64,000 bases of DNA from Pokkaliibacter sp. MBI-7 (GTDB lineage Bacteria > Pseudomonadota > Gammaproteobacteria > Pseudomonadales > Balneatricaceae): assembly GCF_029846635.1 (NCBI RefSeq), contig NZ_JARVTG010000002.1, forward strand, positions 971,501-1,035,500. Direction: 5' to 3'. Position numbers and translations under genes: made by a program. Below, one piece after another: positions 44,150 to 53,184 of the stretch. The notes beneath the pieces were generated by a model. That model was given only the letters and a program-made list of their open reading frames with translations. It did no database searches and was not told the DNA's origin. The first letter of the stretch is position 1. Every line of letters begins with the position of its first letter.

Positions 44150-44388
44150 TATAGCCACCATGCATGCGTATAAAAATAAGTTGTCGGATGCGTGGGCAAC
44201 CCGTATCGGGCGGCTACGATCTGTCTACCCTCTACATATCCCAGATGTTTATCTGCCTGCCCTGCATCACTCGGGTAGCAGATAGTTGTACCTGAACGGC
44301 ATACAGCGTCTGGTAAACCGCCAGCCTGAGCCAGGGTAAGCGAGCCACCCTGATATGACTTCTATGTTGTCAATATCAGGATGAAATA

Positions 44389-47300
44389 ATGGAAATTCAG
44401 GGAACCACCTCCCGCAGCGTCTCAGACAGTCTGTCTGTCCATTCGGACACCTCAGCTTCTTCCATCAGGCAGATCGCCTCCCCTGTACTGAGCAGGCAAA
44501 GCAGCACTACGTCACTGGCAGCGACCGGTGGGACGCTACCTCTACCTGAGAACCTGCACCAGACACAGCACTCACCGGATGGCACCTCCCCAGCTAAACA
44601 CAACAAGCGCCGTTTTAGCCTGAAGTCGCTGCTGCCCGGCAAAAGCAAACACCCTACCCGTTCCTCTTCATCAAACCGGCACGGCATATCCGGCACGAAA
44701 GACAACACAACTGCTTCACCGGGCACTGAACAGCCGTCCACATCGCATAGGACACCGGGTAAGGGACTGTTGAACCGACTGAGCTGTGGATTGATCCCTT
44801 CCTCATCAAAAACCAGCCCGACTGAACGCCATACCATTGCCCTGCATAGTGAAGATCACGAGCAGCCGACAGCGGCAGAACGGGCTCAGGTGCAAAAGAA
44901 CTGGATGGATACCCGTCAGCGCATACTGAATGGGACGATGGACGCTCCTCCGCTAAAAAGCAATTCCCTGCAGGCGCTGTTTGCGGCCGACCCGAATGAC
45001 AATAACGGCGGCGCCACGGCAAGCCACTCCGATGAGGCCACCAAGCACACCTCGCCGGTAAACACCGAACACGGCAGCTCACACAGCACCACAGAAGAAT
45101 CTGGCCATCATGACCTGGAGCAGGTTTTTAATCATATCCTTCAGAATGCAGACTCCAGTGAGCCTCCATCGTCCCCGCTCCCCCCTCCACTGCACGCCGA
45201 CAGCGCGACTGAACCTCCCCAAGCCGCTACCCAGCCCATAGACCTCAGCCTTGACCAGCACGGCAAGCTGGTCATTAACGAACAGACACCAACACATCTA
45301 CGCCCGTTGCTGCAGGAAACCCTCGGCGCCAAAGCACAACACTATCTCGCTCATCATCAGACCGAAGCACAGGACAGTCATCAGCTGCTCGACCATCTGG
45401 GCCGTCTGTTCCATCTTGAAAGTACGCCAACCGGCTATCTCGCGCTGCATTCCAGTCGACCACTGCTGGATGCCCCGTCACAGCACAGCAGGGCCACTTC
45501 TGGCGATAAAAGCAAGGTCACACTGTCACCGGGCGCCAGCAGCGAAAGTCTGGCCATTAGCCTGCCTGCAGGCAATCCCCGTTTACCCGCGGCGGCACCA
45601 CAGCTGGTGCATCTGCCTGACAGCAGCTATCGGGCTCAGCTAACCGGCGTCCACAGTGATGAACAGGGTAATCTGCTACGCCTGCAGGACGGCAAGCTGT
45701 TCCAGCATGAACCTGCGCTGTCGATCTGGCAGCGCAGCAGTGACGCTGCTCACTCACAACTGGCTGGCGCGGCGGATGGCAAGCTGTATGCCATCAAAGA
45801 TGGCAATACCCTGCTCAATCTCACCGACCAGACCAACAGCGAACCTCTGGCGCTTCCCCTGCGCTCCTATGCGGTCAATCAGCAGGGGCAACTGGCGTTA
45901 CTCAGCCATCATGACGATCTCAACCGCCTTGAACTGCGCAGTAAGGTCGACGACACCCAAAGTCAGGTCCTTACCATCAAAACCACCGGGGGCGATGATC
46001 AGCATGGCCAGCAGGTGGAAGGACTGGCGGTGGGTCTGCACGGGCGGCAGGTCTTTATCGCCGACAGCCATGGCCAGCTGTTCAACGCCCGTGTGCCACA
46101 AGCCGGTGAAACAGAACTGCATATGCACTGCCTGCCCCAGCCATTGCTGACAGCCGCTTTTGGTCATGGCGCACATATCGAAGGATTTATGACTGACGCC
46201 CAGGGCTCACTGACAGCGCTGGTGAAGGATCGCTTCAAGCAGCTGCATGCCTGCCCGCTGGACAACGACGGTAAAACCTTCAAGCCCGGCTGGAACCTCT
46301 CCGACAGTCTGGTTATTGATAACCGACTGGGCCTCGACCCTCTGCTGCCCGCGGAAAACGATGTCGTCGATCTTGGCAGACTGGGGCAACACGCCCTGCG
46401 CGAAGGCACCCTGCTGTACAAAGACAACAGCACCGCTACCTGGAAAGCAGCGGAAAGCAATATCGACAGCCTGCAACAGGGGCTGGATGGTCAGGCCTAC
46501 GTGCTGCACGAAGGCAAAGTAAAGAAACTCAACATTAGTCAGAGCTCCGCCACCGTCAGTCATAACCACGATAACGTGTTTGCCCTGCCCCATCTGCGCA
46601 ATAAACCGACGCTGGGGGCAGAGCTGGCTGGCACAGGTAAAGACCAGCAGCTGACAGCCATGGCGGTCATTAACAGTAACCAGTACGTCTGTGCTGATCG
46701 TGATGGCCAGCTGGCATTTCATAATCTGGTCCCCGGCACCCAGCGCCAGCTGCATCCGCCACAGACCATCCATACCGAAGGTTTAACAGGCCAGCCCAAA
46801 CAGCTGTTGCTGGATAAGAATCTGACCCTGTTCGCACTGACTGATGAGGGGCTGTTCAGGCTGCCTGAGCAGGCGTGGAAGCCCGCCATCGCTAACCGTC
46901 AGCAGCAATCGTGGCAGCCGCTACCGGATGGACAGACACTGCAGCAATTGAGGCTGAGCCCCCAGTACGGTGTGCAGGCCCGCACTGCAGAAGGCAGCTG
47001 GCAGCAGCTGACCGACGCCGGTGAATTCACTGCACCTGCCACACCAGCGGTCAGCGGCAGCCTGCAGGCAACTTATGAGCGTCTGCGCAAAGCTGACAAA
47101 GGTAAAAAAATAGGCAATACCGGTGCAACAGCGCGCTTTGAAGCCCATGCCGGAGGGGTCACCAACCTCGAAAGCCGGATCAGCAGCCGTTTTCTCGACA
47201 AACTGCGCGCCCACCTGTTCAAGCCCACACTGGAAACGCCACGACCCATCAAAGCCATGGCGTATGCTGTACAGCATCAGTGGCAGGGACGTGAAGGTCT

Positions 47301-49857
47301 TAAGCCGCTGTATGAAATGGAGCATGCCCTGTTCAAGCAGCTTGAGGCAGGCAATACCCAGCGTGCTTCTGCCGGTGGTCGTCAGCTTGTTACAGGCAAT
47401 GGCGACACACCGCCTCAGCCGCAGGATCTGCGCAGCCGGCTGGCAACCCTGCAGCTGGGCTCTGCCGGACAACCTCTGCTGGCGGCACTCGATCACTTCA
47501 CGACAGAGCTGGAACACAGTGCTGAGAAACAGCTGATTACACTTGGCCGCCGTCAGGGTGTGCTGGACCAGCACGGTAATGTCAACGAGTCGTACCGGCC
47601 TTCCCACACCAAGGCGATTAAGCAGAGCCTCAATCTTAATCGTTCCAGTCACAACCTCAGCGAGGAGCTGCATACGGCCTGGCAGGCCGCTGCACCCAGT
47701 GCCGATAGCCGTACCGCCCGGCTGCTGGATGCCTTTGTCCGGCTGAAAGTCGACATGAGCCACCAGAAAACAGACATCCCCCTTGGCCGTCAGCGTGATA
47801 TCAATGACCGGACCGCCCTGAGCAAGGCGCGTCTGGCACTGGACACCCTTACCCTGCAGGAGCTGCACCAGCTGGTCGACAAGCTGGAGCTGCTGTCGGG
47901 CCATCCGCACAACCCGGATCAGCTGCAGACGCTGGAGAAGGATTTGTCGCAGCTGCGTGACCGTCAGTACGCCCATAACCCCGTCAAGCAGTTTACCGAC
48001 ATGGGCTTCATCAATCATAAGGCGCTGGAGAACAGCTACGATGCCATCAAAACCTTCCTCAATGGTTTCAAAAAGGAAGATCATGGCCTCAACATGACCG
48101 CTAAAACGGTCTTCAGCGCGGGCAGTCAGGAGCAGCTGACAGCGCACCTCAGCAATGCCCTGCTGGAACTGGAACCAGGTGAACTCCTGACCTTCGTCCG
48201 TGGTTATGGTGGCGCCGCAGGCAGTGCCTATGTGCCGGCACTGCCAGAAAAAATCAGCATACCGCTGGTGCCCAACGGCAGTATGGGGGTCAGCCATGGC
48301 TTCAATATGATCTGCCTGCGTACGGATCAGGGCATTACCTTCAGCATCGAGAACGAACATGGCAAGAAAGGCACCGTCGGCCTCGGTACCGGTTATGACT
48401 TCATGCCCAAACTGTCAGGCCACAAAAACCCGGATGTATTCAAAACCGACATCGGCCACGACCGCAAGCTCAGCCCCGATCTGCGCCTGGGTGGTAGCGT
48501 CAGCGGCTCCGTGCAGCACACTCAGCTCAATGCCGTTAACTTCACCCTCGGCGAACACCAGATTCCTGACTTCGTTGCCAGACTGACCAGCGGTGAACTG
48601 ACACCCTTGCAGTTGCTGCAGATGGGGACTGAGCACAGCACTCGCGAGGGCAGCCGCTGGACCGCCAGCGGCGATGCTAATCTGGCGCTGGAGCTGCGGG
48701 CAGGTTTCGACCTTACCGAAGCAGGCAGTAACCCCGGCGCCATTTTCAGGGTCAGCATCGCGGTGCCCGCACTTTCCGTCAATCTGGCCTCCGCGACCCG
48801 GGAGCGCCAGACCACCCGCAATGAGCACTCGGAAAACCAGTGGACCAGCGACAACCGTATGCGCCTGCTGAATACCGCCAATGCCAACATCAATATGGGC
48901 ATTGCCGCAGGCATAGTGCTGGATCAGAAAGATGAGCGCGGCAACACCGTAGGTACCCTGCCGATTTTTGGCTCGGCCAGCGCCTCTGTGGGCCTGACCG
49001 TCGACTCCGTGACACTGAAACAGACAGAAGTCACCATCAAACAGGCGGAGCCGGTCAACTCCACGACGGTTAAAGATGTATTCGATAGCCTGGAGAAGCA
49101 TTTCAAGGACAGCAGCACCCAACAGTTACTGCGGGCAGCCAAAGGGCTGGCCACGCTGGAAACCCAGCTGGAAGCCCTGCAACCCCTGCTGCAACGTTCA
49201 GCTGCCGTCAACGATGACCAGTACGCGGCGCTGCGTCAGCTGCACAAGGCCAGCATGGAGCTTGCAGCCAGCGACAAACACGGTCTGGTGCTGGGCGGTG
49301 CCAACTACATGGCGTTTCACACCAACCTCGGCCGTATCGACCATGACAGCCTGCTGGATAATTTGCTGGCCCACCTAAAACCCGGCGACCAGCCCTCGAC
49401 GGCCAGACAGATACACGAGTTCATGGCCAGAGATCCGGCCCTTCATGACATGCTTACTTCCCTGCAGCACAACGCCAATGGTCTGGCAACCATCGCCATC
49501 GAACTGACCGACGCCGCACGGGAAAAAGCCGAACAGGCACTGGTAGGCGGTACCCTGCATGGTGAAGATATTGCCCGGCTGCTGATGGATCCGGCCAACC
49601 GGCGGATTGCCAGCATCGAGGTGTCGGAAATCGTGGCAAAGAAAGAAGGTATTACCCCGCCCTCAGTCATCGTTGGTGGCACCAGCAATGCCGCCGTGGT
49701 GCTGCAGAAGCAGCTGGGCAAGGTCAACTTCAAATACGGCAGTGACCAGAGTTCACCCCGTGGCTACACCATCGAAGGTGATGTGGTACGCCATCGCAAT
49801 AACCTGACCACGGCCCTGCACGGGCTGAAAGCGGAGGGGCTGGAAATGCGCAGTTAG
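44389..49857 (+). CDS. AvrE/DspE-family type III effector, second copy
   Basis: An 1822-residue protein, the normal length for AvrE/DspE. AGGA lies 9 bases before the ATG. A Ser/Thr-rich N-terminus with basic patch (KRRFSLKSLLPGKSK) is followed by propeller-like repeats (about 280-880). The core VQHQWQGREGLKPLYEMEHA follows, with WxxxE at Trp965, then long helical and beta regions with NFKYGSDQSSPRGYTIEGDV. It ends LKAEGLEMRS. The whole length is colinear with the first copy, so the two arose by tandem duplication. Delivered by type III secretion into host cells in known systems. Its AvrF/DspF-type chaperone gene is not seen beside it. Confidence 0.9.
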   Translation: MEIQGTTSRSVSDSLSVHSDTSASSIRQIASPVLSRQSSTTSLAATGGTLPLPENLHQTQHSPDGTSPAKHNKRRFSLKSLLPGKSKHPTRSSSSNRHGISGTKDNTTASPGTEQPSTSHRTPGKGLLNRLSCGLIPSSSKTSPTERHTIALHSEDHEQPTAAERAQVQKNWMDTRQRILNGTMDAPPLKSNSLQALFAADPNDNNGGATASHSDEATKHTSPVNTEHGSSHSTTEESGHHDLEQVFNHILQNADSSEPPSSPLPPPLHADSATEPPQAATQPIDLSLDQHGKLVINEQTPTHLRPLLQETLGAKAQHYLAHHQTEAQDSHQLLDHLGRLFHLESTPTGYLALHSSRPLLDAPSQHSRATSGDKSKVTLSPGASSESLAISLPAGNPRLPAAAPQLVHLPDSSYRAQLTGVHSDEQGNLLRLQDGKLFQHEPALSIWQRSSDAAHSQLAGAADGKLYAIKDGNTLLNLTDQTNSEPLALPLRSYAVNQQGQLALLSHHDDLNRLELRSKVDDTQSQVLTIKTTGGDDQHGQQVEGLAVGLHGRQVFIADSHGQLFNARVPQAGETELHMHCLPQPLLTAAFGHGAHIEGFMTDAQGSLTALVKDRFKQLHACPLDNDGKTFKPGWNLSDSLVIDNRLGLDPLLPAENDVVDLGRLGQHALREGTLLYKDNSTATWKAAESNIDSLQQGLDGQAYVLHEGKVKKLNISQSSATVSHNHDNVFALPHLRNKPTLGAELAGTGKDQQLTAMAVINSNQYVCADRDGQLAFHNLVPGTQRQLHPPQTIHTEGLTGQPKQLLLDKNLTLFALTDEGLFRLPEQAWKPAIANRQQQSWQPLPDGQTLQQLRLSPQYGVQARTAEGSWQQLTDAGEFTAPATPAVSGSLQATYERLRKADKGKKIGNTGATARFEAHAGGVTNLESRISSRFLDKLRAHLFKPTLETPRPIKAMAYAVQHQWQGREGLKPLYEMEHALFKQLEAGNTQRASAGGRQLVTGNGDTPPQPQDLRSRLATLQLGSAGQPLLAALDHFTTELEHSAEKQLITLGRRQGVLDQHGNVNESYRPSHTKAIKQSLNLNRSSHNLSEELHTAWQAAAPSADSRTARLLDAFVRLKVDMSHQKTDIPLGRQRDINDRTALSKARLALDTLTLQELHQLVDKLELLSGHPHNPDQLQTLEKDLSQLRDRQYAHNPVKQFTDMGFINHKALENSYDAIKTFLNGFKKEDHGLNMTAKTVFSAGSQEQLTAHLSNALLELEPGELLTFVRGYGGAAGSAYVPALPEKISIPLVPNGSMGVSHGFNMICLRTDQGITFSIENEHGKKGTVGLGTGYDFMPKLSGHKNPDVFKTDIGHDRKLSPDLRLGGSVSGSVQHTQLNAVNFTLGEHQIPDFVARLTSGELTPLQLLQMGTEHSTREGSRWTASGDANLALELRAGFDLTEAGSNPGAIFRVSIAVPALSVNLASATRERQTTRNEHSENQWTSDNRMRLLNTANANINMGIAAGIVLDQKDERGNTVGTLPIFGSASASVGLTVDSVTLKQTEVTIKQAEPVNSTTVKDVFDSLEKHFKDSSTQQLLRAAKGLATLETQLEALQPLLQRSAAVNDDQYAALRQLHKASMELAASDKHGLVLGGANYMAFHTNLGRIDHDSLLDNLLAHLKPGDQPSTARQIHEFMARDPALHDMLTSLQHNANGLATIAIELTDAAREKAEQALVGGTLHGEDIARLLMDPANRRIASIEVSEIVAKKEGITPPSVIVGGTSNAAVVLQKQLGKVNFKYGSDQSSPRGYTIEGDVVRHRNNLTTALHGLKAEGLEMRS

Positions 49858-49865
49858 TGGCATCT

Positions 49866-49893
49866 GGAACCCAACGCCCCCGGTCGCCACTCA
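49866..49893 (+). promoter_or_regulatory. Perfect hrp box, upstream of chemoreceptor gene
   Basis: GGAACC (49866-49871), 15 bases, then CCACTCA (49887-49893). The chemoreceptor gene begins 284 bp downstream. No other credible gene lies between. The box starts only 8 bp after the second AvrE stop codon and overlaps a stem-loop. Confidence 0.8.
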
Positions 49894-49905
49894 GCAGCGA
49901 CCGGG
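49879..49905 (+). terminator. Stem-loop after second AvrE gene, overlapping the hrp box
   Basis: CCCGGTCGC and GCGACCGGG pair perfectly (9 bp) around CACTCAGCA. The loop contains most of the CCACTCA element. No T-run, so terminator strength is uncertain. Confidence 0.6.
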
Positions 49906-50177
49906 ATATAACCCTCAGCGGAGCGGAACTGCACCCAGCATAGCAGCACCATACGGTGGCACCTCAGGGTAAAGGCAGCCATAGCGGCTCGTTTCTCAGC
50001 CCGGGTGTATTCACCACCGCACTAGTGAACTCCTGTCACTTTTTGGAGGCAAGGCAGCTTAGCGCCGCAGATGAGGTTTCTGCGGTCGCCTGCACGCATT
50101 CGCGCTGATATAGGCACAAATGCGTGATTGCTGTCGGGTCTTAACATCACTAAAAGAAACTAAGCAAGACACGGATC

Positions 50178-52406
50178 ATGGGCTTCAAACGCAAGATAAC
50201 GCTGATTCTTTTCCTCGTGGGTGTGATTCCCAGTCTGCTGCTGACCGGCATCGCCAGCTGGTATTCCGCCCATGCCCTGCAGCAGCAGACGTTCCAGCAG
50301 CTGACCTCAATCAGAGCCAGCAAGTCAGCCGCTGCAGAGGACTACCTGCAGGCATTGGTGGCTAATATGCTGCTTCTGGCAGACAGCCACGAGGTCCAGG
50401 AGGAATACCCTCAGCTCGATAAAGCCTATCAGGCTGCCGTCCCCAGCGCTGACGAGCTCAGCACGTCACAAAGCAGCCTGAAGCAGTTCTATTCAACTCA
50501 GTTTTTGCACTTCTGGCAGCAGCACAATGACCATGCCAGCCAGCAGGCTGTCGACACCCTTTTCAGCAAGTTATCGCCGACCACCACCTGGCTGCAGTTC
50601 AACTACATTGCCAGCAATCCCAACCCGGTGGGCGAAAAGAACAAACTGCTCACCGCCGCTGGCCAGTCCGACTACAACCAGATTCACCAGCTGATCCACC
50701 CCTATCTGTCGAGCGCTCAGCAACGCCTTGGCTTCTACGACATCTTTCTGATTAACCCGCAGGGTGATGTGGTCTATACCGTCTTCAAAGAGATCGACTT
50801 CGCGACGTCACTGGTGTCTGGGCCCTATGCCCAGTCTGGCCTGGCCGCTGCCTTTCATCAGGCAATGGGCATGAACAAAGGGCAGTATGCGGTGACTGAT
50901 TTTGCGCTTTATACCCCGTCTTACGATGAACCGGCAGGCTTTATGGCCACCCCCATTACTGATGCACAGGGCAACAAGCTTGGGGTGCTGGCGGTACAGT
51001 TTCCCATTGACCAGCTCAACAGCATCATGTCTGAACGTCAGGGACTGGGCAAAAGCGGAGAGACCTATCTGGTAGGGCCCGACCATCTGATGCGCTCTGA
51101 TGCCTATCTGGATCAGCAATATCACAGCGTCAGCGGCTCATTCCTTCACCCTGATCAGGGTAGCGTTGACACCCGTGCAGCAGATAACGCGTTGCGAGGC
51201 CAGAGCGGTACAGAGATCATCAGCGACTACAACGGTAATCCGGTGCTGTCTGCCTACGCCCCTTTCACCTTTGCGGGACTGCAGTGGGCTATTATCGCCG
51301 AGATGGACAAAGCAGAAGCACTGGCCAGCCGCGATACCCTGATCAAGCTCTGTGCGCTGGTGCTACTGCTAGCTGTTGTCGCCATATCACTGACCGCCTT
51401 CGGCGCTTCACGCATGATACTGACGCCCCTCGGTACCGAGCCCAAAGTCATGCGCGCCATTGCCAATCGCATTGCCGACAATGATCTTTCCGTTCACTTC
51501 AGTGGAGCCCGCCCCACCAGTGTGTACGGTGCCATGGCACGCATGGCTGACAATCTCAAACTGCTCGTCAGTGAAATCAGTAAGGCGGCGACCACTCAGG
51601 CGGCGACAGCTCAGGAACTGGCCACCATTTCTGAGCAAACCACCGTCACCATGCACGAACAACATGCCAATACCAGCCAGATCGCCACGGCGGTGCAGCA
51701 GCTGACCGCGACAGCCGGGCAGGTGTCCACTGATGTTCAGCGAGTGGCGTCCACCGCCTCATTAACCAGTGAACAGGTAGCCCGCAGTGTCGCCGAGGTC
51801 AGCCAGTCTGCTGCCGTACTGCATGACGTGGCAGCGGTGATGCAAAAATCCGGTGAGAAAGTCGATATCCTCACTTCGCGGGTCAACGATATTTCCACGG
51901 TAGTAGTCAGCATTCAGAGTATTTCCGACCAGACCAATCTGCTGGCTCTCAATGCCGCCATCGAGGCGGCACGGGCTGGCGACAGTGGCCGTGGCTTTGC
52001 GGTAGTGGCCGATGAAGTACGCTCGCTGGCGCAGAATACACAGCGCCAGACTGAGCACATCACACACATCATCACCACACTGCAACAGGGAGCACAGGAG
52101 GCTCAGGCGGAAATGCAGGCCAGTGTGCGTAATACCGAACAGCTGTCGATACAGGCCAGCCAGACTGCTGCGCAGCTGCGTGAATCCATGACGCTGGTGG
52201 AGCAGGTCAACACGATGACCCTGCAGATTGCCACGGCATCCGAACAGCAGGCGCAGGTCGCACAGGAAATCAGCCAGAATCTGGAATCCCTCAGCGCCAG
52301 CTCACTGCAGACAGAACAGGCGGTAGCAGAGATTGCCCGCTCCAGTGAGCAGGTGTCTCACCTGAGCGTTAATCTTGATGCTCTGATTGGCCGCTTTAAG
52401 GTCTGA
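50178..52406 (+). CDS. Methyl-accepting chemotaxis protein with dCache sensor
   Basis: A 742-residue chemoreceptor. TM1 is at about 8-30, a large periplasmic dCache-like sensor spans 31-395 (FYDIFLINPQGDVVYTVFKE, GFMATPITDAQGNKLGVLAV), and TM2 lies at about 395-415. A HAMP region and the cytoplasmic signalling domain follow, with tip SDQTNLLALNAAIEAARAGD then GRGFAVVADEVRSLA. It reports ligand binding to CheA/CheW. The upstream perfect hrp box suggests expression with the effectors, which would be unusual. Ligand unknown. Confidence 0.93.
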   Translation: MGFKRKITLILFLVGVIPSLLLTGIASWYSAHALQQQTFQQLTSIRASKSAAAEDYLQALVANMLLLADSHEVQEEYPQLDKAYQAAVPSADELSTSQSSLKQFYSTQFLHFWQQHNDHASQQAVDTLFSKLSPTTTWLQFNYIASNPNPVGEKNKLLTAAGQSDYNQIHQLIHPYLSSAQQRLGFYDIFLINPQGDVVYTVFKEIDFATSLVSGPYAQSGLAAAFHQAMGMNKGQYAVTDFALYTPSYDEPAGFMATPITDAQGNKLGVLAVQFPIDQLNSIMSERQGLGKSGETYLVGPDHLMRSDAYLDQQYHSVSGSFLHPDQGSVDTRAADNALRGQSGTEIISDYNGNPVLSAYAPFTFAGLQWAIIAEMDKAEALASRDTLIKLCALVLLLAVVAISLTAFGASRMILTPLGTEPKVMRAIANRIADNDLSVHFSGARPTSVYGAMARMADNLKLLVSEISKAATTQAATAQELATISEQTTVTMHEQHANTSQIATAVQQLTATAGQVSTDVQRVASTASLTSEQVARSVAEVSQSAAVLHDVAAVMQKSGEKVDILTSRVNDISTVVVSIQSISDQTNLLALNAAIEAARAGDSGRGFAVVADEVRSLAQNTQRQTEHITHIITTLQQGAQEAQAEMQASVRNTEQLSIQASQTAAQLRESMTLVEQVNTMTLQIATASEQQAQVAQEISQNLESLSASSLQTEQAVAEIARSSEQVSHLSVNLDALIGRFKV

Positions 52407-52419
52407 CTGCGGTGATAAC

Positions 52420-52448
52420 GGAACCAGCGTCAGCTCTCTTCCCACCCA
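52420..52448 (+). promoter_or_regulatory. Perfect hrp box, upstream of minor pilin operon
   Basis: GGAACC (52420-52425), 16 bases, then CCACCCA (52442-52448). It lies 13 bp after the chemoreceptor stop and about 240 bp before pilV. An 8-bp stem (GTCAGGGC / GCCCTGAC, 52454-52482) follows. A 32-codon frame from 52553 lacks a ribosome-binding site. Confidence 0.75.
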
Positions 52449-52686
52449 TACCCTGTCAGGGCAGCCTCAGCAGGCGCCCTGACCGACGCCTCTGTCAGCA
52501 TCAGCGTGCGCTTAGCTGGTCAGAAAGATTCCCGGAACATCGTCGTCAGCCTTGCATGTACGAAGGGCTATTCCGTAACGGCACCGTTTGCTTCAGCACT
52601 GAGGCTACATCAGCAGTAAACGGTCAGCTTACTGGTAACGTGCAGCAGGGCTGATATTCGGTGTCGTTATACTCAGGTGCACAGCC

Positions 52687-53184
52687 TTGGCTTGTAATTC
52701 ATCGCATCCATCACGAGTACTACCCCACCTGCCCGCCTCTCAGGGCGGTGTCGGTATGATTGAAGTGCTGATTACCCTGCTGGTACTGGCTGCAGGCATG
52801 TTTGGTGCAGCCGCCATGCATCTCAATACCCTGCGCGAGTCCCAGCTGGTCAATCAGCGCCTGCACGCGTCGGCACTGGCCGACGATATAGCAGGCCGCC
52901 TGCAAATGGACCGTGCCAATGTCAGCAGCTACCTGTTCGACAGCAGTCAGTCAGGCTGCAGCAGTAGCTGCAGCTCTATTCAGACCGCGCAAAATACATG
53001 GCGCAGCACAGCCGCTGAGCAGCTGCCTTCAGGGCGTATTCTGCTGACTAAAAACGTCAACGGCCTCTACCAGATACAGGTGCTGTGGGATGAAGAGCGC
53101 AATGGTGCGACCACCGCCGATTGCGACTTCACGAGCAGCAATGCCAGTCGTCTGGCCTGCTATCAGCTGGTGGTACAGCTATGA
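52687..53184 (+). CDS. pilV: Minor type IV pilin PilV
   Basis: 165 residues starting at TTG 52687, with a type III-prepilin leader. Cleavage is expected at QGG/VGMIEVLITLLVLAAG, giving Glu at +5 and a hydrophobic helix. The C-terminal part has cysteines that may pair (SGCSSSCSS, ADCDF, LACYQ). Minor pilins prime pilus assembly with PilY1. First gene of pilV-pilW-pilX, overlapping pilW by 4 bases. No ATG with ribosome-binding site is available nearer the leader. Confidence 0.85.
   Translation: MACNSSHPSRVLPHLPASQGGVGMIEVLITLLVLAAGMFGAAAMHLNTLRESQLVNQRLHASALADDIAGRLQMDRANVSSYLFDSSQSGCSSSCSSIQTAQNTWRSTAAEQLPSGRILLTKNVNGLYQIQVLWDEERNGATTADCDFTSSNASRLACYQLVVQL

Noticed and set aside
44159..44284. 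41-codon frame just after the second hrp box
   Set aside because: No ribosome-binding site and its ATG lies too close to the expected transcription start.
46921..48360. Open frame of 479 codons on the - strand
   Set aside because: Antisense to the second AvrE gene, no recognisable protein features.
49927..49960. GGAACT upstream of the chemoreceptor as a second hrp box
   Set aside because: The downstream element reads CACC instead of CCAC at the right spacing.
52412..52654. 80-codon frame overlapping the fourth hrp box
   Set aside because: Its GTG start lies within the promoter, with no ribosome-binding site and no protein-like composition.
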